A stretch of DNA of 64,000 bases from CBFDCQ01 sp965603355 (GTDB taxonomy: Bacteria > Hydrogenedentota > CAZGCA01 > CBFDCQ01). The DNA lies in assembly GCA_965603355.1 (NCBI GenBank), contig CBFDCQ010000003.1:1-64000 (forward strand). The letters run 5' to 3'. The notes under the pieces are model-generated. The model had not been told where the DNA came from, ran no database searches, and saw nothing but the letters and a program-made list of their open reading frames with translations. Positions 36,368 to 44,770 of this stretch are shown in pieces (within the stretch, counting starts at the first letter, position 1; each line of letters begins with the position of its first letter). A program made the translations under genes and the position numbers.

Positions 36368-36840
36368 GCCGCGACGGCCTCGCATAGCGCCAGATCATGT
36401 TCGTCGAAATCGGTTCCGTCGAGCTTGTTAATGATCTCGATAGCGCCCCACAGCCGATTCTTCGTTGCCATGGGCACACACGCGATCGCTCTTGTACTGA
36501 ACCCGCTGTCCTCGTCCACTTTGCTGAAGAACCGATCGTCGCTGGCGACATCGTTGACGATGGCCGGCTTGCCGGACTGGACAACCCATCCGACGATCCC
36601 TTCACCCTGTTTCATCCTCATGGGCTTGACCGCTTCCGCCTTATGACCTCGAGCGACGTGGAAGAGCAGATCGCCGGTCTCATCGTCTATTAGGACCAGG
36701 GAGGAAGCCTCGACACTCATGACGTCCGTCGTGACGGACATCACGGACTCAAGCACCGTGTCCAGGTCCAGATGCGCATTGACCGTCTTGCTCACCTGTA
36801 TGAGAGCGTTTAGTTCGCCGGTTTTCAACGAAGCAGGCAT
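36368..36840 (-). pseudogene. truncated copy of the GAF histidine kinase
   Basis: The first 157 codons of the kinase at 31894-33108 repeated, then cut off within the GAF domain. The frame continues into unrelated sequence to a stop at 36343 (tail KRPRFSQ). Promoter and start codon are intact, so a GAF fragment could be made, but the kinase core is absent. Confidence 0.88.
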
Positions 36841-36903
36841 AATGTATACCTCACGCGCCGTAACGCGTGCATCTGGAATTGCCCCCGGTCACCCGTTCCG
36901 AGT

Positions 36904-36932
36904 AATATAGCACAAAGCAAGTCTGCGCGCAA
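36904..36932 (-). promoter_or_regulatory. duplicated kinase promoter
   Basis: Minus-strand TTGCGC (36932-36927), 17 bases, TATATT (36909-36904), upstream of the truncated kinase copy. Confidence 0.55.
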
Positions 36933-37015
36933 GGCTGCGGGTTGCGGGGCATGTGGGGCCTATGCTAGCCTATGTATGTAAGATCGTATCGCAATGTCCG
37001 GCGGAGAGGAGGTAA

Positions 37016-37351
37016 ATGGCTATGCTAGTTGTTACGACACCGACTATTGAGGGGAAGAAGATTGAGACTTATCTGGGGATAGTAACCGGCGAGGCGATTC
37101 TCGGCGCGAATATATTCAAGGACTTCTTCGCTGGTGTACGCAACATCGTTGGCGGTAGGTCCGCTGCATACGAGAAGGAGTTGCGCAAGGCCAAGGATAT
37201 CGCTATCCAGGAAATGGTCGAGCAGGCGGAAGGGCTCGGCGGCAACGCTGTGATAGGCGTTGACCTCGATTACGAGACGATCGGCATAGGTCAGGGCGGC
37301 AATATGCTCTTGGTGAGCGCTTCGGGTACGGCGGTGGTCTGTCGAGGCTGA
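37016..37351 (+). CDS. YbjQ/UPF0145 family protein
   Basis: A 111-residue member of the YbjQ (DUF74) family. Typical text: IETYLGIVTGEAILGANIFKDFFAGVRNIVGGRSAAYEKEL, shown here only as the family landmarks VTGEAILG, FAGVRNIVGGRS and GGNAVIGVDLDYE. Members form pentameric rings of unknown function, sometimes called heavy-metal-binding. GGAGAGGAGGTAA sits right before the ATG. It ends 2 bases from the convergent rimI stop. Confidence 0.9.
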   Translation: MAMLVVTTPTIEGKKIETYLGIVTGEAILGANIFKDFFAGVRNIVGGRSAAYEKELRKAKDIAIQEMVEQAEGLGGNAVIGVDLDYETIGIGQGGNMLLVSASGTAVVCRG

Positions 37352-37353
37352 GC

Positions 37354-37824
37354 CTACTCTCTCGAGAGCGCGCCGAGGTCGTCGTTCACCATCACAGTAG
37401 CGTTCTCGCCGGTGTGAGCGTAGTAACCCTTGCGTGTCGCGACATGCCGGAATCCGAATTTCCTATACATACTGAGCGCGGCAAAATTGTTTTCTCTTAC
37501 CTCAAGAGTTGCCATTGTGACCTTTCTGGATACCGCGGCGTCCAGCAGGTGTTGCAGGATCATCGAGCCGTATCCTTGCCGGCGGTAGAGTGGATGGACC
37601 GCTATGTTTGTGATATGGACCTCATCCGCGATCAGCCAGAACCCACCGTACCCGATCAGCTCAGGACCCAGCCGGAACACCATGAAATACGAGCTCGGCT
37701 GGTCCATCTCCTTGAGGAAAAGGAACTGCGACCAGGGTTCGGGAAAGGAGACAGTCTCTATGGCGAGAACCTCCGGGAGATTCTTCCGCGAAAGAGGTTC
37801 GCAACTTATCTCAGTGGTGGTCAC
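37354..37824 (-). CDS. rimI: ribosomal-protein-alanine N-acetyltransferase RimI-like
   Basis: A 156-residue GNAT acetyltransferase with the AcCoA-binding signature VHPLYRRQGYGSMIL and the C-terminal LEVRENNFAALSMYRKFGF typical of RimI, which acetylates the N-terminal Ala of ribosomal protein S18. GTG at 37824 overlaps the stop of the aminotransferase gene by 4 bases with AGGAG upstream; a GTG at 37836 is the alternative. The tsaB gene is three genes upstream, a common tsaB-rimI neighbourhood. Its 3' part is duplicated in the sialidase gene. Confidence 0.88.
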   Translation of the reverse strand: MTTTEISCEPLSRKNLPEVLAIETVSFPEPWSQFLFLKEMDQPSSYFMVFRLGPELIGYGGFWLIADEVHITNIAVHPLYRRQGYGSMILQHLLDAAVSRKVTMATLEVRENNFAALSMYRKFGFRHVATRKGYYAHTGENATVMVNDDLGALSRE

Positions 37825-38714
37825 TCTGTGTAACACTCCTGTTCCACGAGTTCGCGATAGGCTCTGTGCAACTCCAGCGTAACCTTGCCGGGCGTTCCGT
37901 CGCCGATACTCTCGTTTTCCACCGCAACGACGGGCATGATCTCGGCTGTCGAGTTGGTGATGAACACCTCGTCGGCCTGAAACATATCTTCAGGCCGTAA
38001 CATCGCCTCTGCAGTCTTGATTCCGAGTTCCGGCGCCATCTCGAGCACGGTTGCTCTCGTAATGCCGGGCAGGACGCCGCATTCGAGGGACGGTGTCAGA
38101 AGCTCGTTTCCTCGGACCGTGAACAGGTTTGTCGTGCTGCCTTCCGTCAGGAAACCGTCCGCGTTCAGCATGACCGCCTCGAACGCTCCCGCATCTTCCG
38201 CCTCGGCCCTTGCGAGTACGCTGTTGAGGTAATTGGCGGACTTGGCTGCCGGGTCGACTGCATCCGGGCTGTTCCTCCGTGTCGCCGCGATGACGATCTT
38301 TACGCCATCACGGTACAGCTCCTCCGGATGGCCATCGAACGGTCTCGCCCAGAATAGTGTCGTCGGGCGCTGCTCGTAGTTCAGAGTGAACCGGCGCGGC
38401 CCGACTCCTCGGCTAACCGTAACGCGCGCGACGGCTTCCGTCAACCCGTTAGCCGAAATGACCCGTTCGAGCCGGTCGATGTACTCCTTTTCCGTGAAAG
38501 AAATATCGAGCCGTATGAGCGATGCGGATTGGCGCAGCCTGTCCCAGTGTGCCTGGCTGCGGAACGCACTGCCGTTGTACACCCGGAGCGTCTCGAACAC
38601 GCCGTCACCGTACAGGAATCCCCTGTCGAAGATCGAAATCCGCGCTTGCTCTTCGGGAACGAGCTCGCCGTTCAGATCGATCTTGAGCGGCATCGTGTGC
38701 TCAGACCGTGTCAC
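37821..38714 (-). CDS. class IV PLP aminotransferase (branched-chain aminotransferase or 4-amino-4-deoxychorismate lyase)
   Basis: A 297-residue fold-type IV enzyme: FDRGFLYGDGVFETLRVY, the PLP Lys in AAKSANYLNSVLA, EAVMLNADGFLTEGSTTNLF and GITRATVLEMA. The same fold serves IlvE, D-amino-acid transaminase and PabC. Proximity to a TrpE/PabB-like gene 165 bases upstream argues for PabC in folate synthesis, but branched-chain synthesis genes are also in the window. GTG start at 38714 with GAGGA upstream; ATG at 38693 is possible. Confidence 0.85.
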   Translation of the reverse strand: MTRSEHTMPLKIDLNGELVPEEQARISIFDRGFLYGDGVFETLRVYNGSAFRSQAHWDRLRQSASLIRLDISFTEKEYIDRLERVISANGLTEAVARVTVSRGVGPRRFTLNYEQRPTTLFWARPFDGHPEELYRDGVKIVIAATRRNSPDAVDPAAKSANYLNSVLARAEAEDAGAFEAVMLNADGFLTEGSTTNLFTVRGNELLTPSLECGVLPGITRATVLEMAPELGIKTAEAMLRPEDMFQADEVFITNSTAEIMPVVAVENESIGDGTPGKVTLELHRAYRELVEQECYTE

Positions 38715-38774
38715 AGCTTGATATCCTCAACCATATCCGTTTGGCGTGCGCTCAATCACTCATAACTAAGGTAG

Positions 38775-38841
38775 GGCGGGCATCCTGCCCGCCGCTCATA
38801 AGCGTCCGCCGCGCGCTGTCCTGTCGGGCAAGATGCCCGAC
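38775..38841. repeat. pair of intergenic palindromes
   Basis: GGCGGGCA-TCC-TGCCCGCC (38775-38793) and GTCGGGCA-AGA-TGCCCGAC (38823-38841), the first preceded by GGTAG and the second followed by CTACC, so the two face each other. Confidence 0.75.
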
Positions 38842-38879
38842 CTACCTGACTGTCGAGCGCAGCGCCCGCAAGCGTGTTC

Positions 38880-40370
38880 CTACCCGGACCTGGCTCTCAG
38901 GGCTTCGACAAGCGCGCGCGCTTTGTGCCAGGTCTCCAGATATTCCTCTTCCGGGTTGGAATCCGCCACGACACCTCCGCCAACCTGTATGAAAGCGTGC
39001 CCTTTGGCTATCACGAACGTCCTGATGATAATGTTGAGGTCGGTGTCACCGGAAAAACTTATCCATCCTGCCGAGCCGGTGTACGGTCCGCGGCGGACCG
39101 TCTCCAGCTCGTCTATGATCTCCATGCACCTGACCTTCGGCACGCCGGTAATGCTTGCGCCGGGGAACGCCGCCTTCAGCAGATCGATCGCGTCGCGGTC
39201 ATCGCGCATCTTGCCGACGACGTTCGACACGATATGAATCACGTGACTGTACTTCTCGGTGACCTTAAGCTCGTCCGGCAGGACGGTACCGTACTCGCAT
39301 ACCCTGCCGATATCGTTGCGCGACATATCGACGATCATAATATGTTCAGCGGTCTCCTTTTGGCTGAGCAAGAGTTCCTCGGTCATTGCGATATCGCCTT
39401 CCGGGCTCGTGCCTCGCGGCCGGGTACCAGCAATCGGCCGGGTATCGACGCATCTACCGGTGAGCTTAATCAACCTTTCCGGTGAACAGCTGACGAGCTG
39501 GAACTCGCCTAAATCGAGGTAGAATGCGAAGGGTGACGGGTTGATTCTTCTCAAAGCCCTGTACAGTGCGAGCGTATCGCCGTGGAATTCCGCGTGGATT
39601 CGCTGCGAGAGGTTTGCCTGGAAGATATCACCCGCGGCGATGTACTCCTTGGTTGCTCCGACCATCTCGGCGTACGATTTGACGTCGTGCGTGCTGCCGA
39701 GGGTGCCGAACTCGTAGGTTGACTCGAGCGGCGCACGTCGGCCCTTGTCAATCTCGATGGTGCGTTTCAGGGACTCCAGCTTGGCGCGTGCTTTCTCGTA
39801 CGCGACGTCGGGGTCGGTCTCTCCGGGGGCGGTGGCACACACCTTTATGCTGTCGTCCGAGCGGTCAAGAAGGACGACCGAGTCAACGAAAAGCATGCAT
39901 ATTTCCGGCAGGTCGAGGTCGTCATCTACCGTGTCCGGCAACGATTCGATAAGGTTCTTCACGTCGTACGAGAAGAAGCCGACAGCGCCTGCGCTGAAAT
40001 CGGGCAGGTAATCGACTCTGGGCGCACGGTAGCGGTGCAGGATCTCTCGCAGGGCGTCGAGCGGGTTACCGTCAACCGTCTCGGTCCCTCCGCTGCAGCG
40101 GAATTCCGAGCGGAAGCCTTTACTGGTGAATATCCCGAACGGGTTGCCGCCGAGTATGCAGTAGCGTGCCACCTTGAGCGGGCCGTCGGCGCTGTCGAGA
40201 AGGAACGGGTGCTCAACGCGCCTGCGCAGGCGCTCGAAAAGCGCTACGGGATCGAACGGGACGTTCACCGCATCGCAGTATACGGGCGGTGCGGCGCCAT
40301 GTTGGTCAAACAGGTTGCGAAAGGTCTTTCTGTCCGGCGCCACCTTCGTGGTGATCAGTCCCACACTCAT
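38880..40370 (-). CDS. chorismate-utilising synthase component I (PabB/TrpE family)
   Basis: A 496-residue anthranilate/aminodeoxychorismate synthase component I. The chorismate-binding domain shows GDIFQANLSQRIHAEF, RPIAGTRPRG, EHIMIVDMSRNDIGRV, PGASITGVPKVRCMEIIDELE and the closing GGGVVADSNPEEEYLETWHKA landmarks. PIAGT has Ala where E. coli-type PabB has the catalytic Lys, a state shared with TrpE and some PabB lineages. The neighbouring class IV enzyme favours PabB. No glutamine amidotransferase partner is adjacent. ATG at 40370 overlaps the tsaB stop (ATGA). Confidence 0.85.
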   Translation of the reverse strand: MSVGLITTKVAPDRKTFRNLFDQHGAAPPVYCDAVNVPFDPVALFERLRRRVEHPFLLDSADGPLKVARYCILGGNPFGIFTSKGFRSEFRCSGGTETVDGNPLDALREILHRYRAPRVDYLPDFSAGAVGFFSYDVKNLIESLPDTVDDDLDLPEICMLFVDSVVLLDRSDDSIKVCATAPGETDPDVAYEKARAKLESLKRTIEIDKGRRAPLESTYEFGTLGSTHDVKSYAEMVGATKEYIAAGDIFQANLSQRIHAEFHGDTLALYRALRRINPSPFAFYLDLGEFQLVSCSPERLIKLTGRCVDTRPIAGTRPRGTSPEGDIAMTEELLLSQKETAEHIMIVDMSRNDIGRVCEYGTVLPDELKVTEKYSHVIHIVSNVVGKMRDDRDAIDLLKAAFPGASITGVPKVRCMEIIDELETVRRGPYTGSAGWISFSGDTDLNIIIRTFVIAKGHAFIQVGGGVVADSNPEEEYLETWHKARALVEALRARSG

Positions 40371-41062
40371 TTCTTCTTGCTCTTGCCCCACTTTCGTTCC
40401 GCTTCAGATTTGCGGAGGTATATCGGCTCCAGCGTATCAATATCGTCCGACTCGCCTTTGTCAAGGCGCGACTTCGCGATCGCGGCGACGTTCACGGCTC
40501 TTGGTATCCACAACCGCTGCGGGGCGAATACGGCCCGTTCCCCGAGCGTTGCCACGATCCTGTCGCGGTAGAGAGGTATGCCGTCTCCAAGAATCACGAC
40601 CGCCTCATCAGTTTTGCCAAATAGCTCTTCGACGGGGGCCACCATGTCCTCGGAGAGCTTCTCGCACAGTCCGTCATTGAACCTGTAGAATGCGGCGTAC
40701 ACTTCGTCCATTCGCGCGTCGAGTATCGGACAGATCATATGCCGCGAGAACGCGACCGAGGCGGCGAGCGCATCGAGCGTCGGCACGGCGACGAGCCTTT
40801 TGTCCGCCGCGAGCGCAAGACCCTTGAACGTTGCCAGTCCTATACGCAGTCCGGTGAAGGAGCCGGGACCTATAGCTACGGCGAGAGCGTCAACGTCGGC
40901 GATCTCCATCCCGCAGTCCGTCAGAACGCGGTCAATCGTCGGCATGAGTCGCGCGGAATGGGTCTCCGACACGTTGAGGGTGTACTCCGCGACGGGAGTC
41001 TCGTCCTCGACGAGTGCGACACCGCCTGTCTTCGTGGATGTATCAGCTGCGAGTATTATCAT
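40367..41062 (-). CDS. tsaB: tRNA threonylcarbamoyladenosine biosynthesis protein TsaB
   Basis: A 231-residue ASKHA-fold protein: MIILAADTSTKTGGVALVED, SETHSARLMPTIDRVL, AVAIGPGSFTGLRIGLATFKGLA. TsaB is the scaffold subunit of the TsaBDE complex that makes t6A37 in tRNAs reading ANN codons. Start at ATG 41062 is chosen because family members begin MIILAxDTS and the additional upstream codons fall inside an intergenic repeat. Confidence 0.92.
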   Translation of the reverse strand: MIILAADTSTKTGGVALVEDETPVAEYTLNVSETHSARLMPTIDRVLTDCGMEIADVDALAVAIGPGSFTGLRIGLATFKGLALAADKRLVAVPTLDALAASVAFSRHMICPILDARMDEVYAAFYRFNDGLCEKLSEDMVAPVEELFGKTDEAVVILGDGIPLYRDRIVATLGERAVFAPQRLWIPRAVNVAAIAKSRLDKGESDDIDTLEPIYLRKSEAERKWGKSKKK

Positions 41063-41090
41063 ACGAGTTTGGTCAGCGTGAACCGCACCT

Positions 41091-41162
41091 GTCATTCTGA
41101 GTCCGCTTCGGCGGACGAAGAATCTCGGCGTAAATGAGACCCTTCACTTCGCTCAGGGTGAC
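41091..41162. repeat. imperfect inverted repeat of the GTCATTCTGAG type
   Basis: The arms GTCATTCTGAG ... CGAAGAATCTC and GAGACCCTTC ... CTCAGGGTGAC are imperfect complements and can form a long hairpin. This kind of element is familiar as a dispersed intergenic repeat in uncultivated bacterial genomes. It reaches into the leader of tsaB. Confidence 0.7.
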
Positions 41163-41343
41163 GCCGGATCACGTTGTACTTCAATACCTTCTTGAATTCC
41201 CCGGCGATTCTTACCATATCCGACGTGCAAGGATTATCGCACGAAGAGCCGATTGGGTCAAGATAAACCGTGCGGGGCGGTCGGTTCGGGAATAGGGTTT
41301 GATGAATCAAACCCCTACGCGCGGTACAGGGCACCAAAGGTAG

Positions 41344-41457
41344 GCCGGGCATCCTGCCCGGCTATGCGCAGGATTCGAGACGGGACCAAGGCGGGCAAGA
41401 TGCCCGCCCTACAGCCGGTTGGAGATTGCGTGTGTAGGGGCACGATTCATCGTGCCC
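41344..41457. repeat. three intergenic palindromes
   Basis: GCCGGGCA-TCC-TGCCCGGC (41344-41362), GGCGGGCA-AGA-TGCCCGCC (41390-41408) and GGGCACGAT-TC-ATCGTGCCC (41438-41457). Each is bordered by TAGG or CCTA. Confidence 0.75.
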
Positions 41458-41473
41458 GAAGGTCTCGGTGGCC

Positions 41474-42871
41474 TTACTCTTCAGCCTTCCTGGCTTGCCG
41501 GACTGCGCGGCGGATCAGGAAGATGGCGACAGCCACCAGCGGTACCCACACCACCGCCCAGATGCCGAGCCAAATTATGCGCGCCGTGAGGTTCTGGAAG
41601 AAACCTACAAGCCTGCGGGTAGCCTCGCTTGCGACCTTACCGACACTGAACGTCTCGGGTGGCACAACCGGCCCCGCCTTTGGCTTCTCATGCAGAACTA
41701 TGTTGAATGTCGAGAAGTCCACACGGTTGCTCAGGTACCGCAACCGGCCCTGCAACCGTTCGATCTGCTCACGTATGCGGTTGAGCTCCCGCTCGATTTC
41801 CACAATTCCCTCGAGGTCGCCGGTGCGTTCGAAGTGCTTGAGCAAGCGGTCCTCGGTGGCTTTGAGGTTACGCACTCTGGCGTCGGTATCCACGAACTCC
41901 TCGGTCACATCCGCAGTTGAGATTTTGCGGTTAAGCACTTTACCGAGCGGTTCGAGCTGGTGCATGGTGTCATCGAACCGGTCCGCGGGTACGCGTATCT
42001 GAACTTGTATGGAGCGGCGTCCGAGCGAGTCCACCGACTCGCGCAAGTCGGAGACGTATCCGCCGAGCCCTTGCAGCGCCGCGACGAGGGTTTCGCTTGC
42101 TTTACGCGCATCTTCCGTCTCTATCAGGATGCTGGCGTTCTTGATGAGATAGCGGCCCGGCTGGGTGGGCTCGATCAGTGCAAGACTCTGGTCCCCGGCG
42201 CTGGCTGCTTTCCGATCAAATTGTTGTACGGGACGGTTTGCCACCTGCTCTGTAAGTTCTCCATAGCGGTATCTGCCCGCGCCCATGCCGCCCATGCCGC
42301 CGCCACCGAATCCGCCTCTTCCGAAGCCGCCGCCATCGAACACGACCGGAACGCCCTTGCTTACGTCCTCTCCACGGCTCCGTTGGGCTACTGTGCCGAA
42401 TCTCCTCCCCATCTGTGGCGCCTCTGCGAGCTCGACCTCGTATCTGCCGTTGCTGACAGGAACCCTGGCGCGCTCCCCCGGTGGGCGGGTGCGGTAGGCG
42501 ACTCTAGGCGGTATCATGACCGACACCACTGCCAGAATGAGCACAGCGGCAACCGCAAACTGCCAGCTTACGAGCGGATGTCGCCCCACACGTGCTGCCT
42601 TGATCCAGCGGACCAAGCCGGCTATGCGAGCACGTACTGAAGCCTTCTCCGCCCTCTTGCTGATAGCAGCACGCTGAGCTCTTGTCAGCTCGTGGGCGGG
42701 TTCCGCCTGGAGCGCTTTGACGGCGAGGTTCGCCGTCGCGCGGAGTTCCGCGACGGTCGCTCGCAACGATTCATCCTCTTCGACCGCCTTCTCAACGGCT
42801 TCGCGTTCAGTTTCGTCCAGTTCACCGAGCACGTACGCTACAAGTTTCTCTTTATCGATGTCGAAAGTCAT
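41474..42871 (-). CDS. membrane anti-sigma-like protein with DUF4349 domain
   Basis: A 465-residue protein. Residues 1-70 resemble the helical anti-sigma-type N-terminus of Planctomycetes proteins (LVAYVLGELDETEREAVE), without a zinc HxxxCxxC. A transmembrane helix lies near 104-124 (FAVAAVLILAVVSVMI). A Gly-rich stretch (GGGFGRGGFGGGGMGGMG) precedes a DUF4349 domain with coiled coil (YLIKNASILIETEDARKA, RNLKATEDRLLKHFERTGDLEGIVEIE region). A final transmembrane helix is near 435-455 and the tail is basic. It lies 4 bases after the sigma factor, so it likely controls that sigma factor in response to an envelope signal. Confidence 0.85.
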   Translation of the reverse strand: MTFDIDKEKLVAYVLGELDETEREAVEKAVEEDESLRATVAELRATANLAVKALQAEPAHELTRAQRAAISKRAEKASVRARIAGLVRWIKAARVGRHPLVSWQFAVAAVLILAVVSVMIPPRVAYRTRPPGERARVPVSNGRYEVELAEAPQMGRRFGTVAQRSRGEDVSKGVPVVFDGGGFGRGGFGGGGMGGMGAGRYRYGELTEQVANRPVQQFDRKAASAGDQSLALIEPTQPGRYLIKNASILIETEDARKASETLVAALQGLGGYVSDLRESVDSLGRRSIQVQIRVPADRFDDTMHQLEPLGKVLNRKISTADVTEEFVDTDARVRNLKATEDRLLKHFERTGDLEGIVEIERELNRIREQIERLQGRLRYLSNRVDFSTFNIVLHEKPKAGPVVPPETFSVGKVASEATRRLVGFFQNLTARIIWLGIWAVVWVPLVAVAIFLIRRAVRQARKAEE

Positions 42872-42875
42872 GATT

Positions 42876-43409
42876 CTACACCTCCTGGGCGAGGTTGATC
42901 TTGCCCCGAAGTCGTTCCCGTAATGAATCCAGCGCTGCTCCGACCAGGTGACTTACCGTACCGAGGGATATGCCCATGACCTCGCCGATCTCCCGGTACG
43001 TCATCTCGCCCTGGAACTTCAGGCGGAACGCCTCCTGCTGGTTCTCCGGCAGCGTATCGAGCGCGTCGAGTACGAAGCCATACTCCTCATGGGTTTGGGC
43101 GACAGCGCCCGGCCCGGGAGCGTTGCTCCGGATCGACTCTGCCTGGCCTTCCTGTAAAGACCCCATGCGCCCCTCCTTCCTGCGGACATCCAGCGCGCGG
43201 TTCCTGCAGACCGTGTAGAGCCAGGCCGCCAGGTGCCCGTCAACCTTGGCGCGGTCCGCCTTGCACAGGCGCAGGAACGTGTCCTGCACGACGTCGCGCG
43301 CCAGTTCGATGTCTCCGGTAATGCGGGTGGCGTAACGAATTAAGGGTCGCTCGTATCGGGCCAGCGCCGCCAGCACGAACTCGGCTCTTGTCAGTGGTTC
43401 ATCGGCCAT
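42876..43409 (-). CDS. ECF-type RNA polymerase sigma factor
   Basis: A 177-residue sigma-70 factor with region 2 (RYATRITGDIELARDVVQDTFLRL, AWLYTVCRNRALDVRRK) and region 4 (ALDTLPENQQEAFRLKFQGEMTYREIGEVMGISLGTVSHLV) landmarks and nothing else. ECF factors recruit RNA polymerase to stress or envelope regulons. Co-transcribed with the DUF4349 membrane protein that probably serves as its anti-sigma factor. The regulon is unknown. Confidence 0.93.
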   Translation of the reverse strand: MADEPLTRAEFVLAALARYERPLIRYATRITGDIELARDVVQDTFLRLCKADRAKVDGHLAAWLYTVCRNRALDVRRKEGRMGSLQEGQAESIRSNAPGPGAVAQTHEEYGFVLDALDTLPENQQEAFRLKFQGEMTYREIGEVMGISLGTVSHLVGAALDSLRERLRGKINLAQEV

Positions 43410-43447
43410 TCTTGTGTCCTTGGACTGTCTTCACTCTATATAACGAT

Positions 43448-44770
43448 TCACGGGCGGATCTGTTCAGTCCCGCCGGCTGTTGACGTCTTGGACGAGAAAA
43501 GCTCGACGGCCTCGCCGGCGAGATAAAGCGAGCCGGCGATCAGTATCAGTGAATCGGCGGATGCTTCCGAGTCGGCGCGAGCGACTGCAGCCTGCAAATT
43601 GGGCTCCAGTACGCACTTATCGGAGTACTGCTTGGCAACTTCGAAGAGCGTCTCGGCGGGCATGGACCGGTGGAGACTGTACCGTGTGACGATGATGTTC
43701 GCGGCTATGGGTGAGAGGGCGGAAACGATTCCCGCGGCGTTCTTGTCGCCCGACACGGCGACGATCAACGTGACACGCTTGTCGGGGAACGCCTTCTGCA
43801 TCTCGTCACGGAGGCTGGCGGCCGCCGAAGGATTGTGCGCACCGTCTACTATGGTAAGAGGGCTCGTCCTTACAGGTTCAAAGCGGCACGGCCATTCTGT
43901 CGAGGCGAAACCGTTCCGGATGGATTCGCCGGTGATACTCGGAAACCGCTTCTTCAGTATCAGGCTTGCCATGGTCGCCAACGCAGCGTTCTCTCCCTGA
44001 TAGGCGCCCGCGAGCGGAACAACGAGGTCATGCAGCTCGCCAAGTGTGCTTGAAAAACGCATCCGTTGCATCGGGAATTGGTCCGGCTCTATGTCGTAGT
44101 TGAAATCCACGCCGTCAACGAACAGGGTCGATCCCGTATCGCGGCACTTCTCTCTGACGACTCTTAACGCCTCGTCGTGGCGTGCCGCAGTGACGACGGG
44201 AACGCCGGGCTTGATGATCTCGGCCTTCTCGAACGCGATCTGCTGTATGGAGTCGCCGAGATACTGCGCGTGGTCAACGTCGACATTCGTTATTACGACA
44301 ACCTCGGGCTCGAGCACGTTGGTTGAGTCGAGCCGTCCGCCGAGACCCGTCTCTATCACCGCAAAATCCACCTTCTTGCGGCGGAAATGTTCAAACGCGA
44401 GAGCTGTTCCAAACTCAAAGTATGTGGGTTTTTCAAGACCCTCGATCTCCGGCATCTGTTCCGCGATCGGCATGAAGAGGAGTATGAGTTCATCCAGCTC
44501 GGGGTCCGATACAGGCGTATCGTCGACAACGATTCGCTCGGAGAAATTAACAAGATGCGGCGAGGTGTAGCGACCGACGCTGAATCCCGCCTCTTCGAGC
44601 ACGCTGGTGAGAAACGCCACCGTGGAGCCTTTTCCGTTGGTACCTCCCACGTGTACGGTGCGGTACTCGATCTGGGGATTGCCGACGGCACCGAGCATGT
44701 GGCGGATATTGCTCAGACCGAACTTGATACCGCGCTCTTCGAGTCCAAAGAGGTATTCTTGGGGTGTCAT
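43448..44770 (-). CDS. folC: folylpolyglutamate synthase / dihydrofolate synthase
   Basis: A 440-residue Mur-ligase-fold enzyme adding glutamate to dihydropteroate or folates. The P-loop is VGGTNGKGSTVAFL; AVIETGLGGRLDSTNVL and VVITNVDVDHAQYLG are diagnostic. ATG at 44770 overlaps the accD stop by 4 bases (ATGA), a frequent accD-folC arrangement. A longer frame to 44818 lies inside accD. Confidence 0.94.
   Translation of the reverse strand: MTPQEYLFGLEERGIKFGLSNIRHMLGAVGNPQIEYRTVHVGGTNGKGSTVAFLTSVLEEAGFSVGRYTSPHLVNFSERIVVDDTPVSDPELDELILLFMPIAEQMPEIEGLEKPTYFEFGTALAFEHFRRKKVDFAVIETGLGGRLDSTNVLEPEVVVITNVDVDHAQYLGDSIQQIAFEKAEIIKPGVPVVTAARHDEALRVVREKCRDTGSTLFVDGVDFNYDIEPDQFPMQRMRFSSTLGELHDLVVPLAGAYQGENAALATMASLILKKRFPSITGESIRNGFASTEWPCRFEPVRTSPLTIVDGAHNPSAAASLRDEMQKAFPDKRVTLIVAVSGDKNAAGIVSALSPIAANIIVTRYSLHRSMPAETLFEVAKQYSDKCVLEPNLQAAVARADSEASADSLILIAGSLYLAGEAVELFSSKTSTAGGTEQIRP

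Larger units (their letters stand above)
36368..37481. repeat. direct repeat copy 2 (kinase 5' end, ybjQ-like gene, rimI 3' part)
   Basis: Partner of 32636-33418, retaining the ybjQ-like gene that is missing from copy 1. The two copies bound the 3-kb insert carrying the sialidase and its neighbour. Confidence 0.88.
41063..41473. other. repeat-rich intergenic region
   Basis: About 410 bases filled by an inverted repeat of the GTCATTCTGAG type (41091-41162) and three GC-rich palindromes (41344-41457). No coding region or RNA gene is supported. Confidence 0.6.

Noticed and set aside
36343..36840. Functional GAF-only regulator
   Set aside because: The frame is a truncated copy of the kinase with a random seven-residue tail; a GAF domain cut inside its last part is unlikely to fold normally.
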